From Siphlonurus alternatus (Eukaryota > Arthropoda > Insecta > Ephemeroptera > Siphlonuridae), in the NCBI GenBank assembly GCA_949825025.1, contig OX463788.1:36400390-36464389 (forward strand): a stretch of DNA of 64,000 nt, read 5' to 3'. Below the pieces are notes generated by a model, which saw only the letters and a program-made list of their open reading frames with translations, did not search any database and was not told the origin of the DNA. The position numbers were made by a program, and so were the translations under genes. Shown one piece after another: positions 39,642-51,109 of this stretch. The number at the start of each line of letters is the position of its first letter. The first letter of the stretch is position 1.

Positions 39642-42600
39642 CTGCATGTTACTCATCAATTTCGTAAAATAATGCAAGCTTTGTAGTGATGTTTTGAAAA
39701 AAACTGCATACTATTTCCTACTAAAATGAACAAGCAGGCACTAACTTCAGGAATTCAAAGTTTTGCTTGTTAAATAAATTTATCATACAGTGTACTTACT
39801 TACCAAAAGGTTTTTCTTTTCAGGCATTCCAGATGATTTAGAACGCCAAGGGGTTATTCCTTTTGCTTTTGAGCATATTATGAATCATATTGCAAGATCT
39901 GAAGTGACTAAACGCTATTTAGTAAGATGCAGCTACTTAGAAATCTATCAAGAACAAATCAGGTAATTTTTTACCCTTGTAATCATTTTGGCGTTTTAGT
40001 TAACTTCGAAAATTCCTGTTACCATCCTGGGTAAATTTAAAAGAAACTTGTTCTCTATTGTTTAATTAATTAATTAATTTTGAAAAACCAGGTAAAATTG
40101 ACAATTCTCTTAGTTAATTTGACTTAGTGCGATATTCAATTATTTTCAAATTAATTCTCTATTCTTTTTGTTTCAGGGATCTTCTTGCAAAAGAATTGAA
40201 AAAATTGAAACTTAGAGAACATCCTGAATATGGAACTTTTGTTGATGGTTTAATTACAGAAGTTTGTAATAGTGTATTTGATCTAAAGCATTACATGTCA
40301 ATAGGAAATAAACAACGAAGTATAGGGTAAGTGATTCTAAAAGAAAACAAAAAATAGTAGTTGAATTAATTCTTTGTTCTATATATCGACGTGGCAGCAC
40401 ACATTCGTCATATCTATATTTGCAATTGATCGGGGATTTTTTTTTATCCCATATATGTAGAGCCTGCTTTTAAATAAAATAATAAAATAAACAAATAATA
40501 ATGGGCCAAGCGATAGAACTGCTAATTTTACTCAAAAGAGTGCTCTGCATGGGGTAACAATTCCCCCCCCCCTCCCCCCGGATTTACTAGGAATGTAGAT
40601 ACAACAAAATGTGTGCTGCCACATCGATATATATAGTTCATTACTACAAACAAACAATTCAACTACTATTTTTAACTTTGAATTACAGAGCCACATTGAT
40701 GAATCGTCAAAGCTCGAGATCACATACAATATTTATGATAACAGTTGAGTGTGAAGAGAATGCTTTCACCATGGCCAGTGTGATCCGTGTTGGCAAGCTG
40801 AATCTCGTGGATCTGGCAGGCAGTGAAAAGCAGAGTAAGACTGGTGCAGAGGTAAGCAACTCTTCTGTCTTCCCTTTACAAAGCTATGCAACATGTTTTG
40901 AAAATTGGCACTCTCTATATATATATATTTTTAATGCAAACATAAATAAAAATTTGCCTTTCTTTTCTTAGTTTCTTTTTTACTACTTTTATTATTATTT
41001 TTTTAGCCTCTATTTAAAATAATATCTGAAGTCATAAGTAAAATACACTGCAACAAAAGCCACATGCTTTCAGAATTTTTGAACAGAAATGTAGATACTG
41101 TGCATTATATTATATGTATGACTGACATACAAGTGACTTTCAACTCAATATTAGGGGTGGTGGAGATACAGATGAAGATTTTTTTTTTTAATGCTGACAA
41201 TAAATAATTCAAGGTCCTCTCTTAATAATTGTAATGTAAAAATTCATGCACATTGTCCACGTTGAATTACAAATTTCCTCTATTTTTTTATTTTAATCGT
41301 ATAGTGACTATTTTAAAATTATAAGGCATGGATCATATTATCATATACTTATTTGTTAAAAGTAAATAATTAGAACATTATCATGAGACATACGCAAACC
41401 AACCTTTTTTCTACAACTATATTTTATGTTTTACTATAAAGTAACGATTACTTTGTAGGGAGTCAGACAGCAGGAAGCATCAAACATCAATTTGTCTTTA
41501 TCTGCCCTTGGGAACGTTATTTCAGCCCTAGTTGAGAGTCTCAAGTGCAAGGACAAAGAATCCCATATTCCTTACCGAGACTCAAAATTGACTAGACTTC
41601 TAAAAGGTATGTATACTAGCTGTAATCACAAATTCTGGACATGTCAGAAATCAAATCAAAACTCTGTAGTTTGCAACAACAATTGTGAAAAAATATAGTA
41701 TAACATTTTATACGGTTTCAGATTCTCTAGGTGGGAACTCTAAAACAGTCATTGTTGCAAACATTGGACCAGCTAACTACAATTATGAAGAAACATTAAG
41801 TACTCTCCGATTTGCATCAAGAGCTAAACGTATTAGGAATGCACCAATGGTTAACCAAGACATAAAGGATGCAATGCTACTGGAGTATCATCAGGAAATT
41901 CAAAGACTTAGGGTAATTTATAATTATACTCGTGACTGAAAAGTAAATGTAGTTCAAAGCTGAATAATGTATTTGATAATATATTAAAAAATCATAAGTA
42001 CAAACACTGAAACACCTATTACTAATTGTTGTCGGTATGTAATTGTCTTCAATTTTTATTGTAAATTTGCATTTGTTTGCAGGCTTCATTGGAAGAAAAG
42101 AAGAAAAAACGAATTGAGGAAGGAACTGTGAAACGGCATCAAGGAGATGATTCAAAGGTAGTTAACATAGCTACGCACGCCTGAAAATTTGTGCAGCACT
42201 TATAAGTTTTCTTATGCTATAATGTTTAGGTAAAATATTTAATTTAATTTTCTTTTTTTCAGTGTGATGAAAAAAGATTGTACAGTGAGGTAAGAATCAA
42301 AATTCACTGACTGCTAAGTAAATTTTCTTCTTTTGTTTCATTATATATTATAAATATATATATTTTTTATTTCTTAAGGAAAAAGAAAAATTACTTCAAG
42401 ATGTTAAGGAAAAAGAGGAAGCACTTGAAAAAGAGAGAGCTCAAAAAGGACATTTAGAAGAAAAAATTCGACTTCTTGAAAGTAAACTGTTATGTGGCGG
42501 AAAGAATATAATCGACCATACAAATGAGCAGCAACGAGCTTTAGAGCAACAGCGCCAAGAAATTGCTGAGCAAAAGGTGCAAGTAATTAATTATAATTTA

Positions 42601-45600
42601 CAGATCGAGCTAAGGGTACTAATAATATGTAATGTTGATTTTAGCAACGAGAACGTGAAATGCACCAGCGATTAGAAGAGCAAGAAGAGTGTGCTCTTGA
42701 GATGCGTGAAACCCACTCAAATTTACAGCAAGACATTGCCATGACCACAAAACGGCTTCGTAAAGTGTTTGCTAAGCTACAAAGTGTAAAACAAGAATTG
42801 CATGAAATTACTGAAGTTAATGACAGAGAGAGAAGAGACTGTGTTCAAACTCAGAATGAACTTACTAAAGAATTAAAACTCAAATATTTAATTATTGAGA
42901 ATTTTATACCCTCTGATGAAAAAAACAAAATTAGACAAAGGATTGTGTATGACGAAGATGAGGACTCATTTGTTCTTCTACCAATGCCACACATGTTGCC
43001 AGCCATAAGCAATCGTCCAGTATCGGCTGCAGGGTCTCGTCGACCAGTATCAGAATATGCTAGGATGGCTTCGTTCATGGGAGGAAGTCCACGCTACAAG
43101 GTAAATGCTTCGTCGTCAACTTAAAATGTCTCATCGTGTTTTTTTTTTTTGGTTTTGTTTTTTGTTACTTTTTGTTTTTTTTAAATATTAACTGCAAAAA
43201 TACTTTTTAAGTAATTTTAAATTCAACAATACAATAATACTTGTTTTAAACATACTGTACTCAATTATTAGTTGTTGTACTGGAGATGAAATGGTATCAA
43301 TGTTTTAATCAGGCTCTATGGCGTAGTGGTTTGAGTGCCCAGGGGTGGATCCAGCTTGCGGTTCTGAGGGGGACGGTGCCCTATCCCACAATGTTAAAAT
43401 TTGGAGTGGGTGGGGGATGGTAACACCTTCAGTGTATTTTGGGAAATTTGGGGGGGGGGGGGTTGAAATCCCAAACACAATGCACTTTCATGACTTGGGA
43501 TGAGATTCTTACAACTACAATGTATATACAGTAGATGATGAATTTGGTAAGAGGAAGGCAACTTTTAGATGTCTATACTCCACTAGGGTAAGCTCTGTAC
43601 CCTGGAATGTTGTGTTCAACATACTTGTTTAAGAAACGGTATTGAGGGTCTCATGTGCAAACTGGGTATTAGAAGCCTCAGAGAGCATTGTCAATATTGT
43701 AAGTTCCGCCATTGGACATCAACAACAACATATTTTTATTTTTTTATAGCATAGACAGCAGTAGCAGAGTCTGTATTATGAAATATGTACAGTATTACAT
43801 ACAATTATGTTACATATATTTTAAGCATTAATAATTTAATCATCCTTTACCCATATTTTTTTTTTTTTTTCCAGGGGGAAAATGTGCTGTCCCTGGAATT
43901 GGACATGCCGCTGAGAACAACCCTGGACTATGAGAGCCCCCGAGTATCTCCAAAGATTCAAGCTGTGCTGGACGCAGCACTCAACACTGTGGACCCCAAA
44001 GAAGCTGACATTGACATAGATGCAAGCGCAGCGTCACTCCTGGCTCAAGGACGGATCCGAGGTGAAAGACGTGACCGCCAACCAAAACCCTTGAGGTACA
44101 TAAGTTAACAATCATGATAATATTTACAGCTATTGTAGTTCAAACTAGTCTTACAGAGTGAGACAGAGCGATTGGTCCTATGTTTTCTAGCTGTTACCCT
44201 CATTTTAACTATGTATTCAAAGTATTCAAACTGTACATGTTCCAAAGGCAGATCGAGTTCTACACTTATTCTAATTCAGCTCCACTTTATATTACAATTT
44301 ATTTATTTATTTATTTATTTATTTTCCTTCAAATTTTAGTTTTAACGCATTCCCTTTTTTTAGTATTATTTTGAAAAAATTGGCTTGGGTGGTACAGTAT
44401 ATTAATAAAAATTCCACTATGTTTTGTACGTTTTAATACTTTTGCTATACAGTAAGTAGGGACATGCATGCACAGTAATGTTCTGCAGCATCTTAAATAG
44501 CTAATCAACATTTTAGCTTTTTTTATTGCATAAAAATAAATGGTTAGAGCATACAAAATTATGTTGCCCTTAATTTTCTTCAGATTTTTCAAAGTCCAGG
44601 GATTATTAAAAAAAAAAAAAAAAAAAGGATAAAAGATCAGTTTTAAAGACTACACCCTTCTTGTGGTGCCAAAATCCTATCCATTTATTTATAAGTGCTT
44701 CCTGGTACTACCGGCTTTCAATTATCTTTTGAAAAAAAAAAAAAAAAAAAAGGAGAGGGAAAAATTCATAGTACCTTAACTTTGCACCATATATGCAATA
44801 ACATTTTTAGGTGTTTTTACTCCATAATGAAATGACATCAGATAATAGCACACAATTAATTTGAAGAAAACCTTGAAATTTAGCAGTAATGTACCCTTGG
44901 AAAACTTAGAAGTGTGTTATTGTTTAAACATTGTAACATGGTTGGTTGGTTGGTTGGTTGGTTACCAATGGCGGAACTTGTTTTTCAACATTGTTCACAG
45001 TGCTCTCTGGGGCTCCTAATACCCAGTCTGCACACCAGACAGTTTAGTACCGTTTCTCAGTGGGGCACGTATGTTGTTTGCACAACATTCCAAATTCAAA
45101 TTATTATTTATTCAGCAACAGTTACAAAACCAAGGCACCAAATATAATAAAGTCAACAATACATCATATATGGAAAAAAACAAACAATAAGTATACATAC
45201 AGGATACACCACTCAAAATGTATTTGTTTTAAAATAAAGTATTCAATAAGTAAGTCCGGAATTGAATATGTCCACATTACGATACTCAGTAAAAAATTGT
45301 TATAATAATTTCCGCGGTCTTAATCACCCCAGCGGAGTATAGACAGTCAGCTGCCTTCCTCCTACCAACTCCTTCATCTAGTAGCCAGTCATACCCATCC
45401 CAAGGCACGAAAAGTCTGCCGAGTTCGGGATTTGAACCGGGGACCTCTCGGACGAGAGCCAAGTGTACTAACCACTACACCAAAGAGCTGATGAACGACA
45501 AGCATTGAATTTGTGGAGTAAAGATCAGTTGGCTCTGAATATCACTGAAACCTTGAATGCGAAACATCTTTTATGGTGTCACCCGTAAAGCCTGTGTATA

Positions 45601-46032
45601 GACACTGCTTAGTTTCCCTTCAGTAAATATATTCGTTTTTATGTTTTTATGAAACTGGGCATGCAATGTCAATGCAAAAAGATTTTGATAATTCAAAAAT
45701 TCATCAACAGTGAAAATTTCATTTTCTAGCTGCTGTATTGAGCTAATTTACCTTTCCTAAAATGTATTTTCAACATTATACAGATTTTACTAAAAACAAA
45801 GTGCAGATACAGAATAAGTTTTTTTGTTCATTGAGCAGATTGTTATGAATTAAAGTCAACCTTATTTAAACGGGATATTTATTGCATGCCATGTTACAGA
45901 GCAAAGAGCGCCAAGATAGTTTCTACTCCTGCATCTCAAGTTGCTGTCTCAGGACCACCAATCCTGTCAGCAACGGCATCATCAGCAGCAGCAGCCTCTT
46001 TTCCTCAACCTCGAGGACTCGTACCAAAGTAA
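36095..46032 (+). CDS. KIF3A: Kinesin-II motor subunit KIF3A, complete, 15 exons
   Basis: Exons: 36045?-36097 (5' UTR plus ATG at 36095-36097), 37196-37281, 38776-38883, 39480-39604, 39824-39962, 40177-40326, 40689-40851, 41459-41606, 41722-41912, 42083-42157, 42263-42289, 42379-42576, 42645-43100, 43875-44095, 45900-46032. All introns are GT-AG and all phases agree, giving 740 codons. Visible parts: VRVVVRCRP near the N-terminus, P-loop GQTGSGKT (96-103), switch I SSRSH (212-216), switch II DLAGSE (245-250), motor domain to about 355, coiled coil about 372-585, and a tail ending RGLVPK, as I recall for vertebrate KIF3[13 protein letters not shown] and [13 protein letters not shown] separate it from KIF3B/C and KIF17. 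In known systems KIF3A pairs with KIF3B and KAP3 to drive anterograde intraflagellar transport. The start is supported by an upstream in-frame TAA and a good context (GCCACCCATGG). An alternative donor at 42583 would add Val-Gln. Confidence 0.95.
36665..36792. mobile_element. Small TIR element in KIF3A intron 1, copy 1
   Basis: CAGATCTTAGATTACC at the left faces GTAAACCAAGATCTG at the right. A close copy in the same orientation is at 47249-47381, beyond the 3' end of the gene. Confidence 0.8.
39048..39196 (-). repeat. Dispersed repeat in KIF3A intron 3
   Basis: The inverse of this segment (GGGGATGCCCTGTCCCATAA, then TATTAAATTTGTGGTGG) resembles 43367-43450 (GACGGTGCCCTATCCCACAA, then TGTTAAAATTTGGAGTGGG). 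Two diverged copies therefore lie in opposite orientation in this gene. Confidence 0.6.
39201..39290. repeat. (TTTA)n microsatellite
   Basis: About 90 bp of tetranucleotide repeat in KIF3A intron 3. Confidence 0.97.
40381..40632. mobile_element. TIR element in KIF3A intron 6
   Basis: ATATATCGACGTGGCAGCAC at the left is mirrored by GTGCTGCCACATCGATATAT at the right, with one mismatch and about 25 bp of terminal pairing. The interior holds a C-run (40563-40580). A 65-codon minus-strand frame across it is not a gene. Confidence 0.8.
43316..43735 (+). mobile_element. tRNA-derived SINE, copy 1 (KIF3A intron 13)
   Basis: It starts GGCTCTATGGCGTAGTGGTT, an A-box-like tRNA head. The body shares TCTATACTCCACTAGGGT, TGGAATGTTGTG.TCAACAT and CTGGGTATTAGAAGCCTCAG with the inverted copy at 44938-45492. 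It ends near GTTCCGCCATTGG followed by a CAA-rich tail. The G-run at 43450-43462 belongs to a repeat that also occurs inverted at 39048-39196, so this may be a chimera. Confidence 0.65.
44281..44324. repeat. Short TTTA-rich tract
   Basis: About 40 bp of TTTA repeats in KIF3A intron 14. Confidence 0.8.
44524..44830. mobile_element. Diverged foldback MITE ('AATGGAGTAT' family) in KIF3A intron 14
   Basis: The left side (TTATTGCATAAAAATAAATGG...ATTATGTTGCCC) and right side (CTTTGCACCATATATGCAATA...TTACTCCATAATG) match the arms of the copy at 22879-23200. Two long A-runs interrupt it (44609-44626 and 44731-44750). Confidence 0.65.
44938..45492 (-). mobile_element. tRNA-derived SINE, copy 2 (KIF3A intron 14), with possible LINE-end insertion
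   Basis: On the minus strand a tRNA-like head (45492 to about 45415) has an A-box TGTAGTGGTTAGT (45467-45479 on the plus strand as its inverse) and a B-box GGTTCAAATCC (45428-45438). The body matches the plus-strand SINE at 43316-43735, and the element ends in an AACC-repeat tail (44940-44964 as GGTT). Relative to the other copy, about 45085-45310 looks inserted; its TTGAATTTGG end resembles a LINE tail. The head does not fold as a normal tRNA, so it is not a tRNA gene. Confidence 0.75.
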
Positions 46033-46200
46033 ATACATATTGCCCTGTCAACCTAAGAAATGAGGCACTCTAGCAAAGTCTCGAGTGTTCATTATTTTGC
46101 TGCTTTAAGGATATATAATATATAGTTATATTTCTATTATTTGTTTTTTCATGTTTAATTTATTTATTTTGATAATAATTGTTGTAAATAAATACATATA
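46033..46200 (+). terminator. KIF3A: KIF3A 3' UTR with candidate poly(A) signal
   Basis: AATAAA at 46187-46192 lies about 155 bp after the stop codon, the first canonical signal downstream. T-rich DNA follows. Confidence 0.55.
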
Positions 46201-47248
46201 TATTTTAAAGCAGCTTGTTTACAATCGGACATTTATGTATTTTTTTTTTTTTTATTATTATTATTTAAGTCTGATTAAATCTTAATATACCATATGAGTA
46301 AAATGTAGAGATAGTGATGGATTTGCTTACCCAAAACAAAAATGAATAATTGGCTACTCATTCTGCCCTTTATTCCTCTATTCTTTTGCATCAAAGTCGG
46401 CTATTTTTAACATACTATCTGATAATTGAGGAACACAAAAGGTGTATTTGTAGGCTATATAATAGATAATACTATATTAAGTATAAATTATTTTATGTCC
46501 ATAAACTACTTGCAACAAAATTATCAGCAGAATGCAGTCATGAACGCGAATGTTGTCATGAAAATGAAATCATTGCCAGTCCACTTGCCTGAAGGCAAGA
46601 TTCTGTTACTGTACTACAATTCATTAATTTACTGGATCTAAATCATTATTCAATAAGTGATGGTATGATAACTCAAGAGCAATTAGCTTGTAATATACTT
46701 TTCTTCCCTTTCTTTCCCCACTCATGGAAAAGGCTGTGTATTTATTTATTTATTTATTTATTTATTTATGTATTTATTAATTTGTGTCATTAGCTGCGTT
46801 ATGGATCTCAAAATATTAAAAAATAAATCTTTAAAATGCTCAGTGCTGCTTTTTATATTGCTCAGTACTTATTAAATTGAATTAAATCAGTCATGCCACA
46901 AATAGCATTCATTTTATATGTCCTGGGCAAAATTTATCGGCCACTTAGACGACTCTCGGGCACATGAACAAATTCAATCTTGATGACAGTGCTGTTTAAC
47001 TGTTGGCTAGACCACATCCTTGTAACATGTAGTTAAATAATTCTGTGTAAGATATGATAATTCATTTTTACTGTGTCTAGTTATAATATTTATAATCAGT
47101 TGAAGAAGTAAATTATGATGACAGCTAGCTTTAAAAAAATGCCTTTGAAAATGTACTACAGCATATAATTCGTGCATAAATTTTTTACTTATAATGTTGA
47201 GTTACACGTCGGAATTTTAAAATCCAATAATTGAAATATACAGTCTAA
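46201..47248. other. Spacer, nothing recognised
   Basis: AT-rich DNA with a T-run at about 46240-46252 and a TTTA tract at 46737-46775. Confidence 0.4.
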
Positions 47249-47381
47249 CAGATCTTAGATTACCTGTAGACTCTATGGCGCCTAGCTTCGAGACTGTCTA
47301 GTCGTATGTCTGGATTCTGGATGGGATAAAGCAAAAGACGATCGCTGCGCACAGTCGAATCTACACGTAAACTAAGATCTG
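47249..47381. mobile_element. Small TIR element, copy 2
   Basis: CAGATCTTAGATTACC at the left faces GTAAACTAAGATCTG at the right; the interior is closely similar to the copy at 36665-36792 (GCGCCTAGCTTNGAGACTG). Confidence 0.85.
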
Positions 47382-47408
47382 CAATACTGTAGTTGCTATT
47401 AATTGCTT

Positions 47409-47548
47409 TTAAGCCTGCATTACAAGATATAATTTTTCCTTACAAGAAAATTTCATCTTCATGTAAATAAATGGAATTGACATTTTCTTGTAAGAAAAAA
47501 ATTGTATGCAATAATTAGAAAATTTGTATTGTGTAATACCAGCTTGAC
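47409..47548. mobile_element. Small foldback MITE, 'GTATTACACGATAC' family, copy 2
   Basis: TTAAGCCTGCATTACAAGAT at the left and TTGTGTAATACCAGCTT at the right match copy 1 at 14511-14650, with more mismatches. Confidence 0.75.
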
Positions 47549-49191
47549 ACCCCAGCTCCCCACATGTATGTAATAGCTTCTTAGCTTTCTCTAGTTACAA
47601 AAACAATTTTGTCATTCCATTGTTGAAGGCATATATTTCTTTTATAACTAATATCATAATTCATACGTTTTAAGAGCTAGTGGTCTGCTAGAAAATCCTC
47701 TACATATGAATAAAAAATTTATTATTATTTAAAAAGGCAGCCAGTATAGTAAATTTTTTGAAGCAAACCTTCATCACTGCATGGTTGGAAAGTACAGATC
47801 AATTGTAATGTTTACTGGTCTAAACTGCAAAGATTTTTCAGCACAGCAATTATTTAAATTGTACACTTCAATTCCTAAGAGCTAAAAAATAAAATGGAAA
47901 CTGCCAGCTTCAAAACTGGATAACTGATTATTTGCTTATGCAGTAGTTTAAATACTAATTTTCAGGTGATATTTGATGTGATCTTATTAAAAAGTGTATA
48001 GTTATCCAATTTTGAAGCTGATGATCTCAATTTTTAATAAAGAATTTGTTTCTGAAGAGCTTAAAACTAATTCAAACCACAATTTTCCTTTTGTGTGCTT
48101 TACTTGCTTGATGATTAAATTTAATTACAGTATGTACATACAATAATTGCTTGTTTGCAATGCATTTTTCCAGGTTGGTACTCTACACTTAAACTTGGTG
48201 AGATCATCATTTTGCATGTCAAATTTATTAAACCTAATTATTTAGATATGTGAAGTACTTACGGTGTCTCTGTGATTGTAACAATACATTAGTCAAGTGT
48301 TGCATTGTTGTATGCTCATGAACATAATCATTGGAGAGGTTACATCAAGCTTTCTTTCTTTTATAATTAAACTTATGATTAAATATGCCTTGTTTCTATG
48401 CTTATAATTTATCTCTCTATCAATATTGTGTACTGCAATGCATTTTCAATGAATAAACCATTCACTATGTAGTGATGAGATAAGAAACAGTTCTAAAATT
48501 ATTTTATTTCAAATGTGACAGTTCTACTATAATAAATAATACTAACATGACACAATTGCTATATGACAGAAAAAAATGAAGTAATGTTTTAATTATTTAT
48601 AATGCCGAATTCAAACTTGTATTTTAAAAGTAAAAGTTCTTTTTATGTATTCATTGCTGAAGATCTATTATGTACCTTGTACCAAAAGTACATGTAATTT
48701 TTTATGCTTCTCAATAACAAAAGTTATTCTTATAGGTTTGTTTGTTTTCCAATCTTTACTTATTACTATTTTTCTTTACTTGTACCCATATTTTTTTTTT
48801 TTTTTTTTAGTTCTATTATTTATTAAATGTGTGATTATATATATTCATTCATTCATAAAATGATGCATATAATCCCTTGCGGGGCTTAAGCCAGCAGCAT
48901 TATTGCCTTGATCGTTGTTTTGCTTGAACTGTAACTGGAATAATAAACCTGTTATTTATTGTTCTTTTTTTTTTTTTTTTTTTTTTAGCAGTGGCAATTT
49001 TGCATTGAAATAGACAGCCTGCAATGTTTGCCTTTATTTACATGGGTATATATTATATTGAGGCAGGCTGTCTACTGCTATACTCACTGTATTTTAGCAT
49101 TGTTTAAAACCAAAGTTTTGGGTCAGTGGTAACTATATATACTACTGTTATTTCAAAAGATTTTTCAGCAAGAATTACCTAGGAATCCATT
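47549..49191. other. Spacer with two small inverted repeats
   Basis: CCAGCTTCAAAACTGGATAAC (about 47903) faces GTTATCCAATTTTGAAGCTG (48001-48020), and AGACAGCCTGC (about 49011) faces GCAGGCTGTCT (about 49064). T-runs are at 48791-48809 and 48966-48987. No gene seen. Confidence 0.5.
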
Positions 49192-49195
49192 TTAA

Positions 49196-51105
49196 CCCAT
49201 TAGGTATAAATACTAGCGGTACCGTATGGTACCACCATTTAATTCTTTCTTTACTATTAAATTTTTAAAAATTGTTTGCTGCCACTGCCAGAATATTTTG
49301 TAGCCATAATTTATGTATTGTCAACATTCCAATGAATGTTGCAAAGATGTTGTTGTTTTTGTTTTTTTTCTCGAAAAATTTACGGGCACATAAACACTGG
49401 GCAAACTTTTATATTTTGTTGAGGCGAATTTTCTCAAAGCAGGTAGATACTTTATTTATTTTTTTTTTTTTTAATGAATGTGGAGACTCACTTGTTATGA
49501 TATGTTTTTTAAAGCTAAATATCAAAGCTTTGAAAAAAAAAAAAAAAATCAGATTTCATGAAAAAATGGCCCATGATGTGGTAGTTTATATTTTGGTGGT
49601 ACCGTATGGTACCGCTAGTCCGTTCTCGCTAGTCCAGCGTCAAGAAACCAATGGAAAAAATATTACTCAATGTTTACCAAATTTTTGATATGGGGGTAAA
49701 TTTATCTTATAAATCCAATAGTGTTCAATTAAAATTGACCAAAAACACCCTTACTGAAAAACGCGGTCTTAACTTCTTAAATAATCAAAATATCTTAAGT
49801 ATTTATAATATCGCCATTCAATCAGATACATTTTTTTACTCCAGAGACAGTTTTTGAATTTTTTAAATCGGTTCATTTTAACAGATTTGAAAATAGAAAA
49901 TTCTACACCCCTTTTTAATTCAAATTCGAAAAGTGGACCAATTTAAAAAATTCCAAGACCTTTATTGGGGTAAAAAATGTATCTGATTGAATGACAATGT
50001 CAGAAAGAAGATATTTTGATTATTTAGTATGCTGTGGTAAAACATTATTTTCGGATCATTTCAGGGTTGTTTGAATTTGTTTCAAAATGAGGTTAATGAG
50101 ATTGAAAATTGAAATATTATATAATAAAATAGCATTGCTTTTTTTTCGGATCCACAAAATGGTTGAAAAAATCTTTGATTTCAATTGAGCCACCATTGTC
50201 ATGCATAAAAATATCTTGAATATATCGAATCAGGGTATAAAATTTCAAAGTTACACATTAAGGGTAAGGTAACGCCACCAATGTTAAAAAAAATCCCTCT
50301 CACAAAAATTCTGAAAAAAATTTAAAATGTTCTCCTCTACACCCCCTATCAGTAGCTAAAATATCAGGTATACAAATACGATCTAGTTTTTGAGTTATGA
50401 ATTTTTAAAGTTGACCAATTTAACATGGGAGTTTCATTTCTCCATGTTAAAGTAGTCAACTTTAAAATTTTATAACTCAAAAACTAGATCGTATTTGTAT
50501 ACCTGATATTTTAGCTACTGATAGGGGGTATAGAGGGGAACATTTTAAATTTTTTTCAGAATTTTTGTGAGAGGGATTTTTTTTAACATTGGTGGCGTTA
50601 CCTTAGGGGGTATAGAGGAGAACATTTTAAATTTTTTTCAGAATTTTTGTGAGAGGGATTTTTTTTAACATTGGTGGCGTTACCTTACCCTTAACAACTC
50701 TTGACTGCAATAGCATCGCAATATCCAAAAATGAGATCTTGAATTCTGACTCACCCTGTGTATTAATAATTATTAATAAATTTACCTGAAAAAAATATTA
50801 TAGGGTGTTTTTATAATTTTGTGAAGCATTATGATTATCTAGGATTGTCTTTTACACTAATGACCTAAAAACTTTATTATAATAGTTTATATTAAAACAG
50901 TAAAATTACATTGGTGTACTGAGAATGGATTAGCGGTACCGTATGGTACCACAACTATTTTGGTAATTTGAAGAAAAAGAAGGGTGGAAAAAATTTAAAA
51001 CAATATATTTCTATTGTTTGAGGTCATTGTCTAAAGAGCTATAGGAATCGCACAAAAAAAGTTTTTTTTTTTTTTTTTACCTTCCCTAATTCTGTCCCTA
51101 ATGGG
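49196..51105. mobile_element. piggyBac-like non-autonomous element, about 1.9 kb
   Basis: Bounded by TTAA (49192-49195 and 51106-51109), with ends CCCATTAGG and CCTAATGGG. TTAA plus CCC...GGG termini is the piggyBac pattern. A 16-bp motif GGTACCGTATGGTACC occurs three times near the ends (about 49219, 49599 and 50936). No transposase is recognisable; the 138-codon frame at 49272-49688 is low-complexity and matches nothing. A TTAA foldback (50262-50690) is nested inside. Confidence 0.75.
50262..50690. mobile_element. TTAA foldback MITE (family A'), copy 2, right end duplicated
   Basis: Bounded by TTAA (50258-50261 and 50691-50694), with the same GGGTAAGGTAACGCC ends as 35166-35512. The last 80 or so bp of the right arm (from TAGGGGGTATAGAGG to GTTACCTTA) occur twice in tandem, giving 429 bp against 347 bp in copy 1. 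Confidence 0.93.
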
Positions 51106-51109
51106 TTAA

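Noticed and set aside
45415..45492. Possible tRNA gene (minus)
   Set aside because: A- and B-box motifs are present, but the anticodon stem and acceptor stem do not fold properly and a SINE body follows.
49272..49688. 138-codon frame as a piggyBac transposase
   Set aside because: It contains long Phe/Lys runs from homopolymers and shows no transposase motif.
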